From the NCBI RefSeq assembly GCF_015555905.1, contig NZ_JADNLK010000009.1, positions 1-64,000 of the forward strand: a DNA stretch of 64,000 nt. The letters are read 5' to 3'. A program made the position numbers and the translations under genes. The stretch is from Clostridium sp. D43t1_170807_H7 (GTDB lineage Bacteria; Bacillota; Clostridia; Clostridiales; Clostridiaceae). The number at the start of each line of letters is the position of its first letter. Position 1 is the stretch's first letter. Below the pieces are notes generated by a model, which ran no database searches, was not told the DNA's origin, and saw nothing but the letters and a program-made list of their open reading frames with translations. Positions 17,761 to 29,346 of the stretch are shown here, one piece after another.

Positions 17761-18932
17761 TTACTTTTCTTTAGGTAAAATAATTATAAATTCTGATCCC
17801 TTACCAATTTCACTAAATACTTTTATTTCTCCACCGTGAGCATTTACTATAGATTTAGATATTGTAAGTCCGACTCCTATCCCCTTTTCACTACCACCTC
17901 TTGATTTATCTACTCTATAAAATCGCTCAAATATATTTTTAAGTTCATCTTTAGGTATACCAATTCCACTATCCTTAATACTTATATTAACATTACTGTC
18001 TTTAGTAAATGTCTTAATATATATATCACCATTTCCATTATTATATTTAATAGCATTTGATAGTATATTTATAATTACTTGTGCAAACTTTTCCTTATCA
18101 ATTAAAACCTTTAAATCTTCTAATTCATATTTAATTAATAATTTTTTTTCTAGTGCTTTTCCTTCATAATTATAAGTAATATTTTTTATATAGTTTCCTA
18201 ATTTAATTCATTAGATAATTTATTTATAGAGTCTATAAGATCATCAACTTCACTTATATCGCTTTTATAAGTTAACTCCTTTTTATAATTTCCCCTACCT
18301 ATAGCTTTTGTCATCTTCGATACTTTTGAAATAGGATTCGTTATTGATCTAGATATTATTATTGAAATTACTATAATACTTCCTATGGAAATAGCACCTA
18401 TTATTGCTATAATTCTATTAACAGCATTAAAAAGTTCCACATCATTTTCCATATAATAAGTAGATGCATAATGACCTATATAAGCATATCCAACTAAATT
18501 ATCATTGTTGTCACTAACATCAACTTTATATTCCTCAAAATAATTGTTCCATTTCTTTTCTATACTTTGCATATTTTCACTTACTTCTCTTATAGTAGTA
18601 TCCGATAATACCTTCTCATCTTCAAATACACTCCATATTTTATTATTGTTCTCATCATATATTTCAATGGCAATTCCTTTTCTTATTGCATCTACTCCTA
18701 AGTTTTCTATAAGTTCAATATCCCAAGCATTATTTACATATATACTTTTTAAATCAAACTCAATTAGATGCTTTACTTCTGCTTTATTACTATCATCAAC
18801 ATACTTTTCAAAGGAGCTCTTAAAGTTTGTATTTACAAAAAACCTTATAGCTATAATTGTTACAATCATAATAAAAGTGAAAGATATTATAAGCTTACTA
18901 TTTATTGATTTTAATTTACTTCTATAATCCAA
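17761..18932 (-). pseudogene. Sensor histidine kinase with deleted phosphoacceptor domain
   Basis: The first frame (from 18932) has a membrane helix, an extracytoplasmic region, a second helix near residues 175-195 and a HAMP domain ending NKLSNELN, then a stop. In another frame the sequence resumes directly as LGNYIKNITYNYEGKALEKK. It continues with a complete ATP-binding domain (NILSNAIKYNN, DSGIGIP, GIGVGLTIS) to the stop at 17761. The whole HisKA region with the phosphorylated histidine is absent at the junction. An internal deletion is the simplest reading. It overlaps the response-regulator remnant upstream. Confidence 0.88.
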
Positions 18933-19600
18933 ATCTATACCCTACCCCATATACAGTTTGAATTATCTTTGGATTTCTTGAATCAACTTCTAACTTTTGC
19001 CTTAAGTTCTTTATATGACTATCTATAGCCCTATCACCTTTTTCATAATATCCTTCAATAGTGCTTTCTAATAACTTATCTCTTGAATATATCTTCTTAG
19101 GGTTATTTATTAGTATAAGTAATATTTTATACTCCGTATTAGTTAAAATCACTTGTTCTCCCCTAACCTTAACTTCATGCGTTGAAGTATTTATTTCTAA
19201 TTCATCACCATAACTTATTATTTCTTTATCATTAAAATTTCTACTTCTCTTTAAAATAGCTTTAACTCTTAATATTAATTCATTTATATTAAACGGCTTA
19301 CAAATATAATCATCACAACCTAACTTAAATCCATCAATCTTATCTTCATACTCTATTTTTGCTGTTAACATAATTATTGGAATCTCAGATTTACTTCTTA
19401 TTATATCTACATATTTCTTCTCCACTTATATCTGGAATCATTCTATCTAATATTACTAAATTATATTTTTTTGAATTTAATTTATCTATAGCACTATTTC
19501 CATCATAAGCAACATCTGTACAGTAGCCTTCATTATCTAAAAAGGCTTTTATAAACTCACATATTTTCTTTTCATCATCAACTATTAATATGCTAATCAT
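18922..19600 (-). pseudogene. OmpR-type response regulator with frameshift
   Basis: The receiver domain begins MISILIVDDEKK with acidic pocket and phospho-Asp in LVILDRMIPD. The frame breaks after SGEEICRYNKK. Around 19400 it continues in another frame as IIRSKSEIPIIMLTAK, followed by the receiver end (CKPF) and a full winged-helix DNA-binding domain ending IQTVYGVGYRFGL. A one-base indel explains the break. Partner of the adjacent kinase remnant. Confidence 0.85.
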
Positions 19601-19706
19601 AATAACCTCCTAAAAAACTCTTCTTCAATAGTATAACTCACTTTCTTCTTATAATATTTAAAGAGTTGCCTGTAAATAACTCTTATTGGCAACTCTTAAT
19701 TTAATA

Positions 19707-20599
19707 TTATATTCCTAAAAGTAATTTTGCAAAACCAAAATACACTATTAATGCAAAAGCATCTACTATTGTTGTAATAAGTGGGCTTGCCATTATTGCA
19801 GGGTCTAACTTTAGCTTCTTTGATATTATAGGTAAAACTCCACCTACAATCTTTGCTAATACTACAGTCAAGAATAAGCTTGCACATACTGTAAGAGAAA
19901 TCATGAAATCTGCACTAGTAAAGAAAAGTAACTGTTGCAGATACCATTAGTACCAAAAGCCATACTATTCTCTTTTTGGCTAGCGTCAAAACTGAAGTTT
20001 TTAAATATGGTTCTTCACTTGGCTCCATTGCAGCCATTTTTTGAAAATCCTCTGTATTTTCTTGTTCAATAATATCTACGATATCATCTACTGTTATAAT
20101 CCCAACTAATCTATTTTCAATGTCTACTACCGGCATAGAAAGTAAATCATAAGTTTTGAATAAAGCTGCTACCTTCTCTTGATCTTCAAAAGTTTTAACT
20201 GAAACTATATTAGTCTCCATAACCTCTGAAACTAACATATTTTCATCACTTAAAATTAAATCTTTTAATGATATAATTCCTTTCAATCTTCTTTCTCTGT
20301 CAATTATAAAACAGTTATCTAAGGATTCTTTATTTACGCCAGTCTTTCTTGTATGATTTATAGCTTCCATTATAGTCATTTCTTCTTTAAAGTCTATAAA
20401 TTCTATAGTCATAATAGCACCGGCAGAATCTTCTTTATACTTTAAAAACTGATTAATTAACTGTCTTTTTTCTAAAGAAGTGTTTGAAATAATTTTACCT
20501 ACTATATTAGCTGGTAATTCTTCTATTATATCTACTGTATCATCTAAGTAACCTATTAAATTTTGTTGTTTCATCATTTTCTAGTGGTATATCATCCAT
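19707..20599 (-). pseudogene. MgtE-type magnesium transporter with two internal deletions
   Basis: A good start (GAGGAG, then ATG at 20599) gives MDDIPLENDETTKFN, after which the frame breaks. Another frame picks up at GYLDDTVDIIEELPANI, so about 70 residues of the N domain are gone. Both CBS motifs and the plug helix follow. The first membrane helix (RIVWLLVLMVSATVT) then jumps to SADFMISLTVCASLFL and the last helices ending FAKLLLGI. Most of the transmembrane pore is missing. No M-box riboswitch was found upstream. Confidence 0.88.
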
Positions 20600-20689
20600 A
20601 TAAATCACGCTCCTCACCCAATCTACCTGTTAATTATATAAGATAATTGTGGAGAAATTATGAGTTTAATTAATCTTATATTTAGGCAT

Positions 20690-20729
20690 AAAAAAATGAT
20701 AAGACCTATGCTATCATAAGCCTTACCAT
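20690..20729 (-). terminator. Orphan intrinsic terminator upstream of the mgtE remnant
   Basis: A 15-bp stem with a 4-nt loop and seven T residues on the minus strand. No minus-strand gene lies directly upstream. It may be left from a lost gene or leader. The remaining 20730-21248 is AT-rich with no gene or known riboswitch seen. Confidence 0.7.
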
Positions 20730-21248
20730 CTTTAATACATACATTAGTATATATTATTCAATATTGTCGAAAATGTTCTAGAATCCCCAAATAAATTTCT
20801 ATGGTGGTAAAAGTCTAAATATTTCAGAATTCCCTTATTTTAATTATACATGTTAATTTAGTAGTATCAACAATTAATTTTATTTATTATAATATTAATT
20901 GCTTTAAAAATAAAATATTTATAAATCATTTCTTTGTTTAACTTATGATATTAATATTTTTCCTTCATTATTTAAGAAATATCTTTTCCTAGAAATCAAG
21001 TATCTAACTTCAACTAAGTAAATTTAAATTTGGAATTTCAGTTATATGGTAATATTTACTCTTGTATTTATATATATTAAAACAACTATTATTGTAATTT
21101 TGGTAAATAATTCTTTTAAAATAGATAATACTATATATAGTACTTTTTTCTATAATATAACTTATTTTGAATTTATTATTTATAATTATAACTTAGTTTA
21201 ACTATTTTACAATTTTACCTACTGAATTTCACTAAAAGGAGTGACGAT

Positions 21249-22160
21249 ATGTTTCCAAATGATAAGAATAATAAATCTAAGATAAACATCAAAAACATTA
21301 TGTTTAAGATGGTTTATTACATCTTAATAATAAACTTATTTGCTTACTTTTTCTATTGTATAGGTAAAGTGCCCCCAAACAATTATGTTTCTAAAAATAC
21401 TCTATTAAATAATATCAGCCTCAGTACTAGTGTTGGTAACTTTAACAGTAATGATATACCTGAAGACTCTATAGATCCATATGAGGATGAGTTAAATACA
21501 TTTATAACTTCAGCTTTTAATACAAGAAATGATGGTTTTTTAAGTGGAAAAGTTTCTAAACTTTATGATTACTATGGTACCTCCTCGGCAAATGGTCAAT
21601 ATTCATTAGGTTATGAATTTAAAAGAATTTCTTACTTACGTGATTGGGCATTAGAAAGAGCTATAATTTTTACTTCTATTAATTCATTAGTGATTATTAA
21701 CAAGATTATTAGAAATGATGACAAAATAATTGTTTATTTAGATGAACATTATACTTTTAACTATATTCACAATAAACAATTTGCTATAAATAAATTTACT
21801 CTAACAATACCTCATATTTTAACGCTTTATACTACTAACGATAACTCTAAAAACTATTTTTATATAGATAAGGATTATTATTCTGATATATTTAATGATG
21901 ATTTAGATGAGTATATCTTTACATTATCAGAAACATTTTTACCTTACACCAAAAGAATAAATCCTAATTATGAGATATCTGGTACCTATAAAAAAGATGA
22001 TATTATTAGATTTGATAAATCATTTTTTACAGATCACAAAGCTATAATATCTGGATTTGATTCAAATGGCTATCCTTTAATAGATAGTAATTTATTTAAT
22101 ATTTCAAATATGCCATTTGATTTAGGTTGGAAAGAAAAAAATATAAAGCCTTCTTATTAA
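21249..22160 (+). CDS. Membrane-anchored protein, possibly an Amidase_6 relative without its core
   Basis: This 303-aa protein has one N-terminal membrane helix (about 20-42) and an extracellular remainder. Residues 75-200 resemble the N-terminal region of clostridial putative-amidase proteins (YEFKRISYLRDWALE, then INSLVIINKI). The last 60 residues (DHKAIISGFDSNGYPLID) resemble the end of the Amidase_6 domain with its histidine. The expected catalytic cysteine block between them is absent. The ribosome site AAAAGGAGTGACG supports the start. Isolated gene facing smpB. The family assignment is tentative. Confidence 0.5.
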   Translation: MFPNDKNNKSKINIKNIMFKMVYYILIINLFAYFFYCIGKVPPNNYVSKNTLLNNISLSTSVGNFNSNDIPEDSIDPYEDELNTFITSAFNTRNDGFLSGKVSKLYDYYGTSSANGQYSLGYEFKRISYLRDWALERAIIFTSINSLVIINKIIRNDDKIIVYLDEHYTFNYIHNKQFAINKFTLTIPHILTLYTTNDNSKNYFYIDKDYYSDIFNDDLDEYIFTLSETFLPYTKRINPNYEISGTYKKDDIIRFDKSFFTDHKAIISGFDSNGYPLIDSNLFNISNMPFDLGWKEKNIKPSY

Positions 22161-22163
22161 GCA

Positions 22164-22229
22164 AAAATGACAAATTATTAATGGCAAATTAACTTTAAGT
22201 TTGAGTTTGCCATTTTAAATTTGTCATTT
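22164..22229. terminator. Bidirectional palindromic terminator
   Basis: Outer arms AAATGACAAATT/AATTTGTCATTT and inner arms AATGGCAAA/TTTGCCATT form a nested hairpin between two convergent genes. Confidence 0.75.
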
Positions 22230-22233
22230 CTCA

Positions 22234-22704
22234 TTAATAACGGTTTCTTTCTTTCATTTGACGCTCAATATCTCTCTTATGAGCTTTTTCTAACATTGAA
22301 TCTCTTTTATCATAATTCTTTTTACCTTTACAGATTCCAAGAGCAACTTTAACTCTTCCATTCTTTAAATATAAAGATAATGGAACTAAAGTATATCCAT
22401 CTCTAGATACTAATCCTGCAAGTCTACCTATTTGCTCTTTATGAAGTAAAAGCTTTCTTTCTCTCAATGGATCAACATTAAATATATTTCCTTGTTCATA
22501 AGGACTAATGTGCATATTTGAAATAAATATCTCTCCATTTTTTACATCAGCGTAACAATCTTTTAAATTGCATTTACCACCTCTAATAGATTTAACTTCT
22601 GTTCCTACTAAAGCAATTCCCGCCTCCATTGTTTCTTCAACAAAATAATCATGACGAGCTTTTCTATTTTCAGCTAAAGAATTACTATTCTTAACTCTTG
22701 CCAT
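22234..22704 (-). CDS. smpB: SsrA-binding protein
   Basis: Binds the tRNA-like part of tmRNA and delivers it to stalled ribosomes. Family signatures: [32 protein letters not shown] and the C-terminal [11 protein letters not shown]. Start taken at the ATG at 22704 (MARVKNSNS). A GTG four codons earlier is possible. It lies behind rnr, the usual clostridial order secG-rnr-smpB-ssrA, but here about 4.8 kb of other sequence, much of it decayed, separates it from ssrA. Confidence 0.97.
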   Translation of the reverse strand: MARVKNSNSLAENRKARHDYFVEETMEAGIALVGTEVKSIRGGKCNLKDCYADVKNGEIFISNMHISPYEQGNIFNVDPLRERKLLLHKEQIGRLAGLVSRDGYTLVPLSLYLKNGRVKVALGICKGKKNYDKRDSMLEKAHKRDIERQMKERNRY

Positions 22705-22778
22705 ATCCTCACCCACTTTTTATTTACGTGTTTTTCTTAATTATAACAAGAACCCCTCAAAATCACAATATATCTAAA

Positions 22779-25040
22779 TTACTCGTTAAATTCCTCTTCT
22801 GGTTCAAAGCCCTCTGCAGTTTCCATAGATTCTTCAGTTTCTGGTTTTGTTCCAAACTCTTTCTTAACTTCAGCTATTATTGAAGCTGTCTCTTCACTTG
22901 GTAGGATTTCTTCTAGATTTTGTTCGCTATCTAATATATCAAAGAATATTTCTCTATTATCAATATCAATCTTAGCACACTTAACTTTTACAGAATCACC
23001 CAATCTATAAACCTTTTTATTTCTTTGACCTAAAAGCATTAAATGTTGTTCATCATATATATAATAATCATCATCTAAATCAGTTATATGAACAAGGCCT
23101 TCTATAGTATTTGGAAGTTCAACGAATATACCAAATGATGTAACTGAAGAAATAATGCCTTCGAATTCTTCTCCAATTCTGTCCATCATATATTCTGCTT
23201 TCTTTAAATCATCAACTTCTCTTTCTGCCTCTTCTGCAAGTCTTTCCATTTCTGATGATTGCTTAGCTGCTATATCAACTATTGGTGCTAACCTAGTAGC
23301 TCTCTTCTCATCAATCTTGCCATTTAAATACTCCTTAATTATTCTATGAATTTGTAAATCAGGATATCTTCTAATTGGTGATGTAAAGTGACAATAGTAA
23401 GTTGCTGCTAAACCAAAATGTGATGAACATTCTGGTGTATATTTTGCTTTCATCATACTTCTTAATAAAAGAGTACTAACTACAGTTTCTTCTTTCTTAC
23501 CTTTTACCTTCTCTAATACTTCTTGAAGAATTCTTGGATGTATATCTTGTGCTACCTTCATTGTATATCCTAAGTTATAAATAAAATCTCTAAACTTTTC
23601 TAGCTTTTCTTCATCTGGATTTTCATGAACTCTATATACAAAAGGTAAGTTAGTCCAGAACATATGCTCAGCAATTGTTTCATTACAAACAAGCATAAAC
23701 TCTTCTATTATTCTATTGGCTATTTCTCTTTCATATGGCTTTATATCAATAGGTTTACCATTATCATTTAATATTATTTTAGATTCTTCAAAATCAAAAT
23801 CTATAGCTCCTCTTTTCATTCTTTTTTCTCTAAGAATTAAACAAAGCTCTTCCATTGTTTTAAAGTCATCTACTAAATAATCATATTTCTTAATAAGTTC
23901 TTCATCTTTGTCTCTTAATATCTTAGTTACATCTGTATAAGTCATTCTTTCAGATGTTTTAATAACTGTTTCAGCTATTTCATGATCACAAACTTTTCCC
24001 TTATTATCAATAGTCATAAAACAGCTTAGTGCCAATCTATCAACTTTAGGGTTAAGTGAGCATATACCATTAGAAAGTTTTTTTGGAAGCATTGGTATAA
24101 CTCTATCTATTAAATAAACAGACGTACCTCTTTTTAAAGCTTCTTTATCTAATGGATTCTTTTCCCTTACATAATGTGTAACATCTGCAATATGAACTCC
24201 TAATCTGTATTTACCATTATCTAATCTTTCTATAGAAACAGCATCATCAAGGTCTTTTGCATCTTCACCATCTATAGTAACCATTCTAAGATTTCTAATA
24301 TCTTTTCTTCTTCTTATTTCTTTTTCTTCTATCTCTTCAGAAATTCCATCAGCATAAGCTAAAACCTTTGGTGGAAATTCCTCTGGAAGACCATGCTTCT
24401 TAATTATAGTTAAAATATCTAGTCCCTTTTCTCCTTTTTTACCTAAAACCTCTTTAACTATTCCTTCTGGACTTCTTCTCTTTTCTGGCCATTTAGTTAC
24501 TTCTACAATAACTACATCTCCATGTTTTGCTCCATTTTTATCTTTTTTTGAAACAAATATATCTTGATTTAATCTAGTATCTTCTGGAACTACAAATCCA
24601 AAATTTCTACTATCTTCATATACACCAATTATTCTACTATTTGCTCTTTCAAGTACTTCTACAACTTCTCCTTCTCTTTTCTTACCATTAATATCATCTC
24701 TAGTAATTTGTACAAGTACTCTATCATTATTCATTGCACCATTAATAAATGAACTTGGAATAAATACGTCTCTTTCGCCTTCTTCTTCTGGTATTAGAAA
24801 CCCAAATCCTTTTTTATGTGCTTGAAGTTTACCTTTTATTAATCCTAACCTTTCAGGAACTGCAAACTTATCTTTCTTGGTTCTTACTATTGAACCCTCC
24901 AATTCCATTACTTTTAATGCCCTCTTAAAAGCCTTGTACTCATCTGGATTAATATCAAAAACTGCAACAAGCTCTTGAATATCCATAGGTCTATATGCTT
25001 CTTCTTTCATAAAGCTAAGTAATGTTTCTTTTATTCCCAT
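22779..25040 (-). CDS. rnr: Ribonuclease R
   Basis: Processive 3'-5' exoribonuclease that degrades structured RNA, and in E. coli works with tmRNA on non-stop mRNAs. About 753 aa: helix-turn-helix, two cold-shock domains, the RNB catalytic core (DGEDAKDLDDAVSIE with the metal-binding aspartates), a C-terminal S1 domain (GIISSVTSFGIFVELPN) and an acidic tail. Start chosen at 25040 because GGAGGAAATTAC precedes it. The frame extends 13 codons further without support. Confidence 0.97.
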   Translation of the reverse strand: MGIKETLLSFMKEEAYRPMDIQELVAVFDINPDEYKAFKRALKVMELEGSIVRTKKDKFAVPERLGLIKGKLQAHKKGFGFLIPEEEGERDVFIPSSFINGAMNNDRVLVQITRDDINGKKREGEVVEVLERANSRIIGVYEDSRNFGFVVPEDTRLNQDIFVSKKDKNGAKHGDVVIVEVTKWPEKRRSPEGIVKEVLGKKGEKGLDILTIIKKHGLPEEFPPKVLAYADGISEEIEEKEIRRRKDIRNLRMVTIDGEDAKDLDDAVSIERLDNGKYRLGVHIADVTHYVREKNPLDKEALKRGTSVYLIDRVIPMLPKKLSNGICSLNPKVDRLALSCFMTIDNKGKVCDHEIAETVIKTSERMTYTDVTKILRDKDEELIKKYDYLVDDFKTMEELCLILREKRMKRGAIDFDFEESKIILNDNGKPIDIKPYEREIANRIIEEFMLVCNETIAEHMFWTNLPFVYRVHENPDEEKLEKFRDFIYNLGYTMKVAQDIHPRILQEVLEKVKGKKEETVVSTLLLRSMMKAKYTPECSSHFGLAATYYCHFTSPIRRYPDLQIHRIIKEYLNGKIDEKRATRLAPIVDIAAKQSSEMERLAEEAEREVDDLKKAEYMMDRIGEEFEGIISSVTSFGIFVELPNTIEGLVHITDLDDDYYIYDEQHLMLLGQRNKKVYRLGDSVKVKCAKIDIDNREIFFDILDSEQNLEEILPSEETASIIAEVKKEFGTKPETEESMETAEGFEPEEEFNE

Positions 25041-25323
25041 GTAATTTCCTCCGTTTAAATTATATTTAACCTCATCCAATATTTTCTTATACGCACTATT
25101 TATTATAGTACCACATGTGAGTTTTTTTATTCAATAAGCAGTGCTTATAATATCGTTATTATATTTTATTCAATACCATACCTTTTCAATTCATAATAAA
25201 TATAATAAACTCCTATATTATATTATTTACAAATTTTCGCTTAGTAAAAACAATTAATATAATTTTTCATTAGAAATTCCTAAAAAAAATAGATCACCAT
25301 TCTTTAGTGATCTACATTATATT

Positions 25324-25554
25324 TTAAATTATATTTAAAACTACTGTATTTATAGCAAATAAAAGCATTGAAACTATAGTAACTTTAACTAACATCGCTT
25401 CTTTAGTCTTTGACTTATTCTTAGTAAAGAATGTTTCACTCTTGCTACCTTGAACTAACCCGCTTAATGCATCAGCTTTACTTTTTTGCATTAATATTGA
25501 AACAACAACTACTAATCCTAAAACCGCTTCTAAAACAAATAAAAAAGTCTTCAC
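25324..25554 (-). CDS. secG: Protein translocase subunit SecG
   Basis: Small SecYEG subunit of about 76 aa with two membrane helices flanking a conserved loop (LMQKSKADALSGLVQGSKSE). The start is GTG at 25554 (VKTFLFVLEAV), preceded by GGAGGTG. The longer open frame to 25629 lacks a ribosome site. It lies between eno and rnr as in many clostridia. Confidence 0.93.
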   Translation of the reverse strand: MKTFLFVLEAVLGLVVVVSILMQKSKADALSGLVQGSKSETFFTKNKSKTKEAMLVKVTIVSMLLFAINTVVLNII

Positions 25555-25762
25555 GGTTACACCTCCCATATTGTACTTTCGTGCATTTTCACTTAATTTT
25601 ATCATAACATAATACAAATTATATATCAAGATTATTTACAAATAACTCCATTATTAAATATAATTACTTATGTATTATTATATTTTTATTACTTAATATT
25701 TTTATTATAAAATTACCATTGCCTTTATTTCTTAATACCTTAATAAAAAAGTGCATATAATC

Positions 25763-25799
25763 AAAAAAAGACTGCGCACATAAGTACAACAGTCTTTTT
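25763..25799 (-). terminator. Intrinsic terminator of eno
   Basis: AAAAAGACTG/CAGTCTTTTT stem with a 15-nt loop, followed by T residues on the minus strand. Confidence 0.75.
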
Positions 25800-25894
25800 C
25801 CCTTGCCAAATAGCCTAGTTAAAACACGCTAAAACCTTATATTTTTGTATTACTTTTCATCCAATTTGCTATTTACCACTTTTATTGTTTTCTT

Positions 25895-27208
<1,314 letters not shown>

Positions 27209-27365
27209 TTAACATTAAATGAAATATTTTATTCCAAACTCTAATATCTACCCATTTATTTTTTACAACAGAAAGAAATAATATTCATAAGTGAGCCTCC
27301 AAATTTTAATTTGGTTAGGCGAACTTACTCCTACGAGCGAATACGAGTAGGAGTTTCCTAAAAAA

Positions 27366-27422
27366 AATATAAAAGTCAAAAGCTTAATAATATAATTTAT
27401 ATTACTTCTTAGCTCTTGACTC
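27366..27422 (-). terminator. Terminator of the kinase-like gene
   Basis: AGTCAAAAGCT/AGCTCTTGACT arms, then TTTATATTTTTTTT on the minus strand. A second palindrome (GTAGGAGTTTCCTAA and its imperfect reverse, 27318-27358) lies beside it. Confidence 0.65.
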
Positions 27423-27445
27423 TTATATTTAAACACCTAATTATC

Positions 27446-28030
27446 TTAGTACTCCTTTGCATAATATTGATTAATTTTCTGCTCCCATTCCGAAGCCCTT
27501 CTTTTATCTATTATATAAATTCCTCTTAAAAACTCCTCTAAAACATCTATTCCATCAAGACCTTTCATTAAATGCCTTGGATAATCAACCTTTCGTCTAT
27601 AGCATTGCTTTGGATCAATAACCTTTAATCTCTCATTCTTATCAACATATATATCTCTACATCTTGCATCCAATTTGGTAAACTTTAAAGACTTAAATTC
27701 ATTAATTAATCTGTATAAATTATATATAAGTTGCTGACTTAATCCATTTTCTTTGATATAGTCATCCAATCTTTTACCATTAACCATATCTCTTAATATA
27801 TAATAATCTCCGTTTTTATATATCCTAGGAAAATATTTAGATTTTTTTACTTTATATAATATATCAGCTTCACTTTTACAAACATTTTTGTCTGTAAATA
27901 TTTTTATAGCTCTATTACCAGGTACTTCATAAACAATTCCATTATGTCCCTCACCCAATAACTTAGCGTCTTTAAATAGACTTTCTATATCCTTATCGAA
28001 ATCCGCTGAGTATGCATATGTTCTAGCCAT
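27446..28030 (-). CDS. Small protein-kinase-like protein
   Basis: This 194-aa protein has a compact kinase fold. It has a glycine loop LGEGHNGIVYEV, a lysine in AIKIF, a hinge-like YYILRDMV, and DARCRDIYVD with VIDPKQ in place of the usual HRD and DFG motifs. It resembles a small kinase-like family conserved in clostridia next to glycolytic genes. No membrane segment. Activity is unproven, because the DFG-equivalent is VIDP. Single-gene unit between eno and a DegV gene. Confidence 0.75.
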   Translation of the reverse strand: MARTYAYSADFDKDIESLFKDAKLLGEGHNGIVYEVPGNRAIKIFTDKNVCKSEADILYKVKKSKYFPRIYKNGDYYILRDMVNGKRLDDYIKENGLSQQLIYNLYRLINEFKSLKFTKLDARCRDIYVDKNERLKVIDPKQCYRRKVDYPRHLMKGLDGIDVLEEFLRGIYIIDKRRASEWEQKINQYYAKEY

Positions 28031-28214
28031 TATAACCTACCTTAATTAATATTTGTACTATTATATTAATTACAATATAAATTTATAACAACTATAAATC
28101 ATAATTGACTATAATTTTTAAAACGTCATAGATTAGTCACTATTACTGATTTTTTATCAGTTTATTTATTAATTTATACCGTGATTTTTTACAGTAACTT
28201 TGATCCTATATATT

Positions 28215-28268
28215 TTTTCAAAAAATAAACCGTATGGCTGATATATTACTAATCTACCATACAGTTTA
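28215..28268 (-). terminator. Terminator of DegV copy 2
   Basis: Long arms AAATAAACCGTATGG and CCATACAGTTTATTT, then T residues on the minus strand. Confidence 0.75.
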
Positions 28269-28277
28269 TTTTTATAT

Positions 28278-29144
28278 TTATCTATTTTTACCTAAGAATA
28301 TAGCTGCTAAAACTCCTGGCCCTGCATGTGCTCCAACAACATTACCAACATAATTTATAATTACATCTTTAAATTTAACTTCTTGTAATATTATATCTCT
28401 TAATGCTTCAGCCTCTTCTAAACAATCTCCATGACATATATATAATACTTCGTTTTCAGTTTCTACAGCTCTTTCTTTTACTTCATTAGCTAAAAATCTT
28501 AATGCTTTCTTTTTACCTTTTATTTTTTCTCCTTGTACTAGCTTTCCTTCATCATCTAAATATGCAGATGGCTTAATATTTAAAAGGCTTCCAATAGTGG
28601 CTGTTGCACCTGATATACGTCCACCTCTTTTTAAATGATTTAAATCATCTATTAATATTGAATGTATTACTTTTCTTTTATTTTCTTCAAGCCATTCTAC
28701 TATTTCATCTATACTTGCTCCATTATCTCTCATTTCACAAGCTTTTAAAACTAATAATCCTTGTCCCATTGAAACACTTGAAGAGTCAACTAATTCAATT
28801 TTTGCTTCTGGATATTCTTCAATTAAATTATTTCTTGCTATATTTGCGCTATTAAATGTACCACTTAAGCTTGATGATATTGATATATAAATTATTGAAT
28901 CCCCATTTTTTATATATTTAGTAAACTCCTCTTCAAAATCATGAGCATTTATTTGAGATGTTGTAGGTGTAGCCCCATGTCTCATCTTATTATAAAACTC
29001 CTCATAACTTAAAGATTTTCCTAAATCATCTTTTATAGCTTGTCCCTCTAAGTTTAATATTAATGAAAGTAAAGCTATATTATTTTTATCTATATATTCT
29101 CTTTTTAAATCACATGCTGAATCCGTTATTATTTTTATTCCCAT
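28278..29144 (-). CDS. DegV family fatty-acid-binding protein (copy 2)
   Basis: 288 aa with N-terminal IKIITDSACDL, the loop TPTTSQIN, central HLKRGGRISGATA, and C-terminal VVGAHAGPGVLA, the full HxGPG motif that is altered in copy 1. Stand-alone unit between gpmI and the kinase-like gene. Substrate preference (chain length, saturation) cannot be read from sequence. Confidence 0.92.
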   Translation of the reverse strand: MGIKIITDSACDLKREYIDKNNIALLSLILNLEGQAIKDDLGKSLSYEEFYNKMRHGATPTTSQINAHDFEEEFTKYIKNGDSIIYISISSSLSGTFNSANIARNNLIEEYPEAKIELVDSSSVSMGQGLLVLKACEMRDNGASIDEIVEWLEENKRKVIHSILIDDLNHLKRGGRISGATATIGSLLNIKPSAYLDDEGKLVQGEKIKGKKKALRFLANEVKERAVETENEVLYICHGDCLEEAEALRDIILQEVKFKDVIINYVGNVVGAHAGPGVLAAIFLGKNR

Positions 29145-29317
29145 CTTGTTTCATCCTCCACTAACTTTATAATAGTTGTGTTTTTGTATTGTAAGGAAAT
29201 TATATATGTAAATATTAATATTGTCAAATGTCTTGACTTTCAAATATTATATAATTCAAATTTTATTTCATATTACTTAAAAAATTTATATTAATTTTAC
29301 TTATATTAAGTAACAAA

Positions 29318-29340
29318 AAGAGAGGGGTAACCCTCTCCTT
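29318..29340 (-). terminator. Terminator of gpmI
   Basis: Stem GAGAGGG/CCCTCTC with a short TAA-centred loop, followed by TTTTTG on the minus strand. Confidence 0.8.
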
Positions 29341-29346
29341 ATAATA

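Noticed and set aside
20600-21248. M-box magnesium riboswitch upstream of the mgtE remnant
   Set aside because: I looked for the conserved GGTGAGGCTCC and CGCTGCTGCC blocks on the minus strand and saw none; only a terminator hairpin is present.
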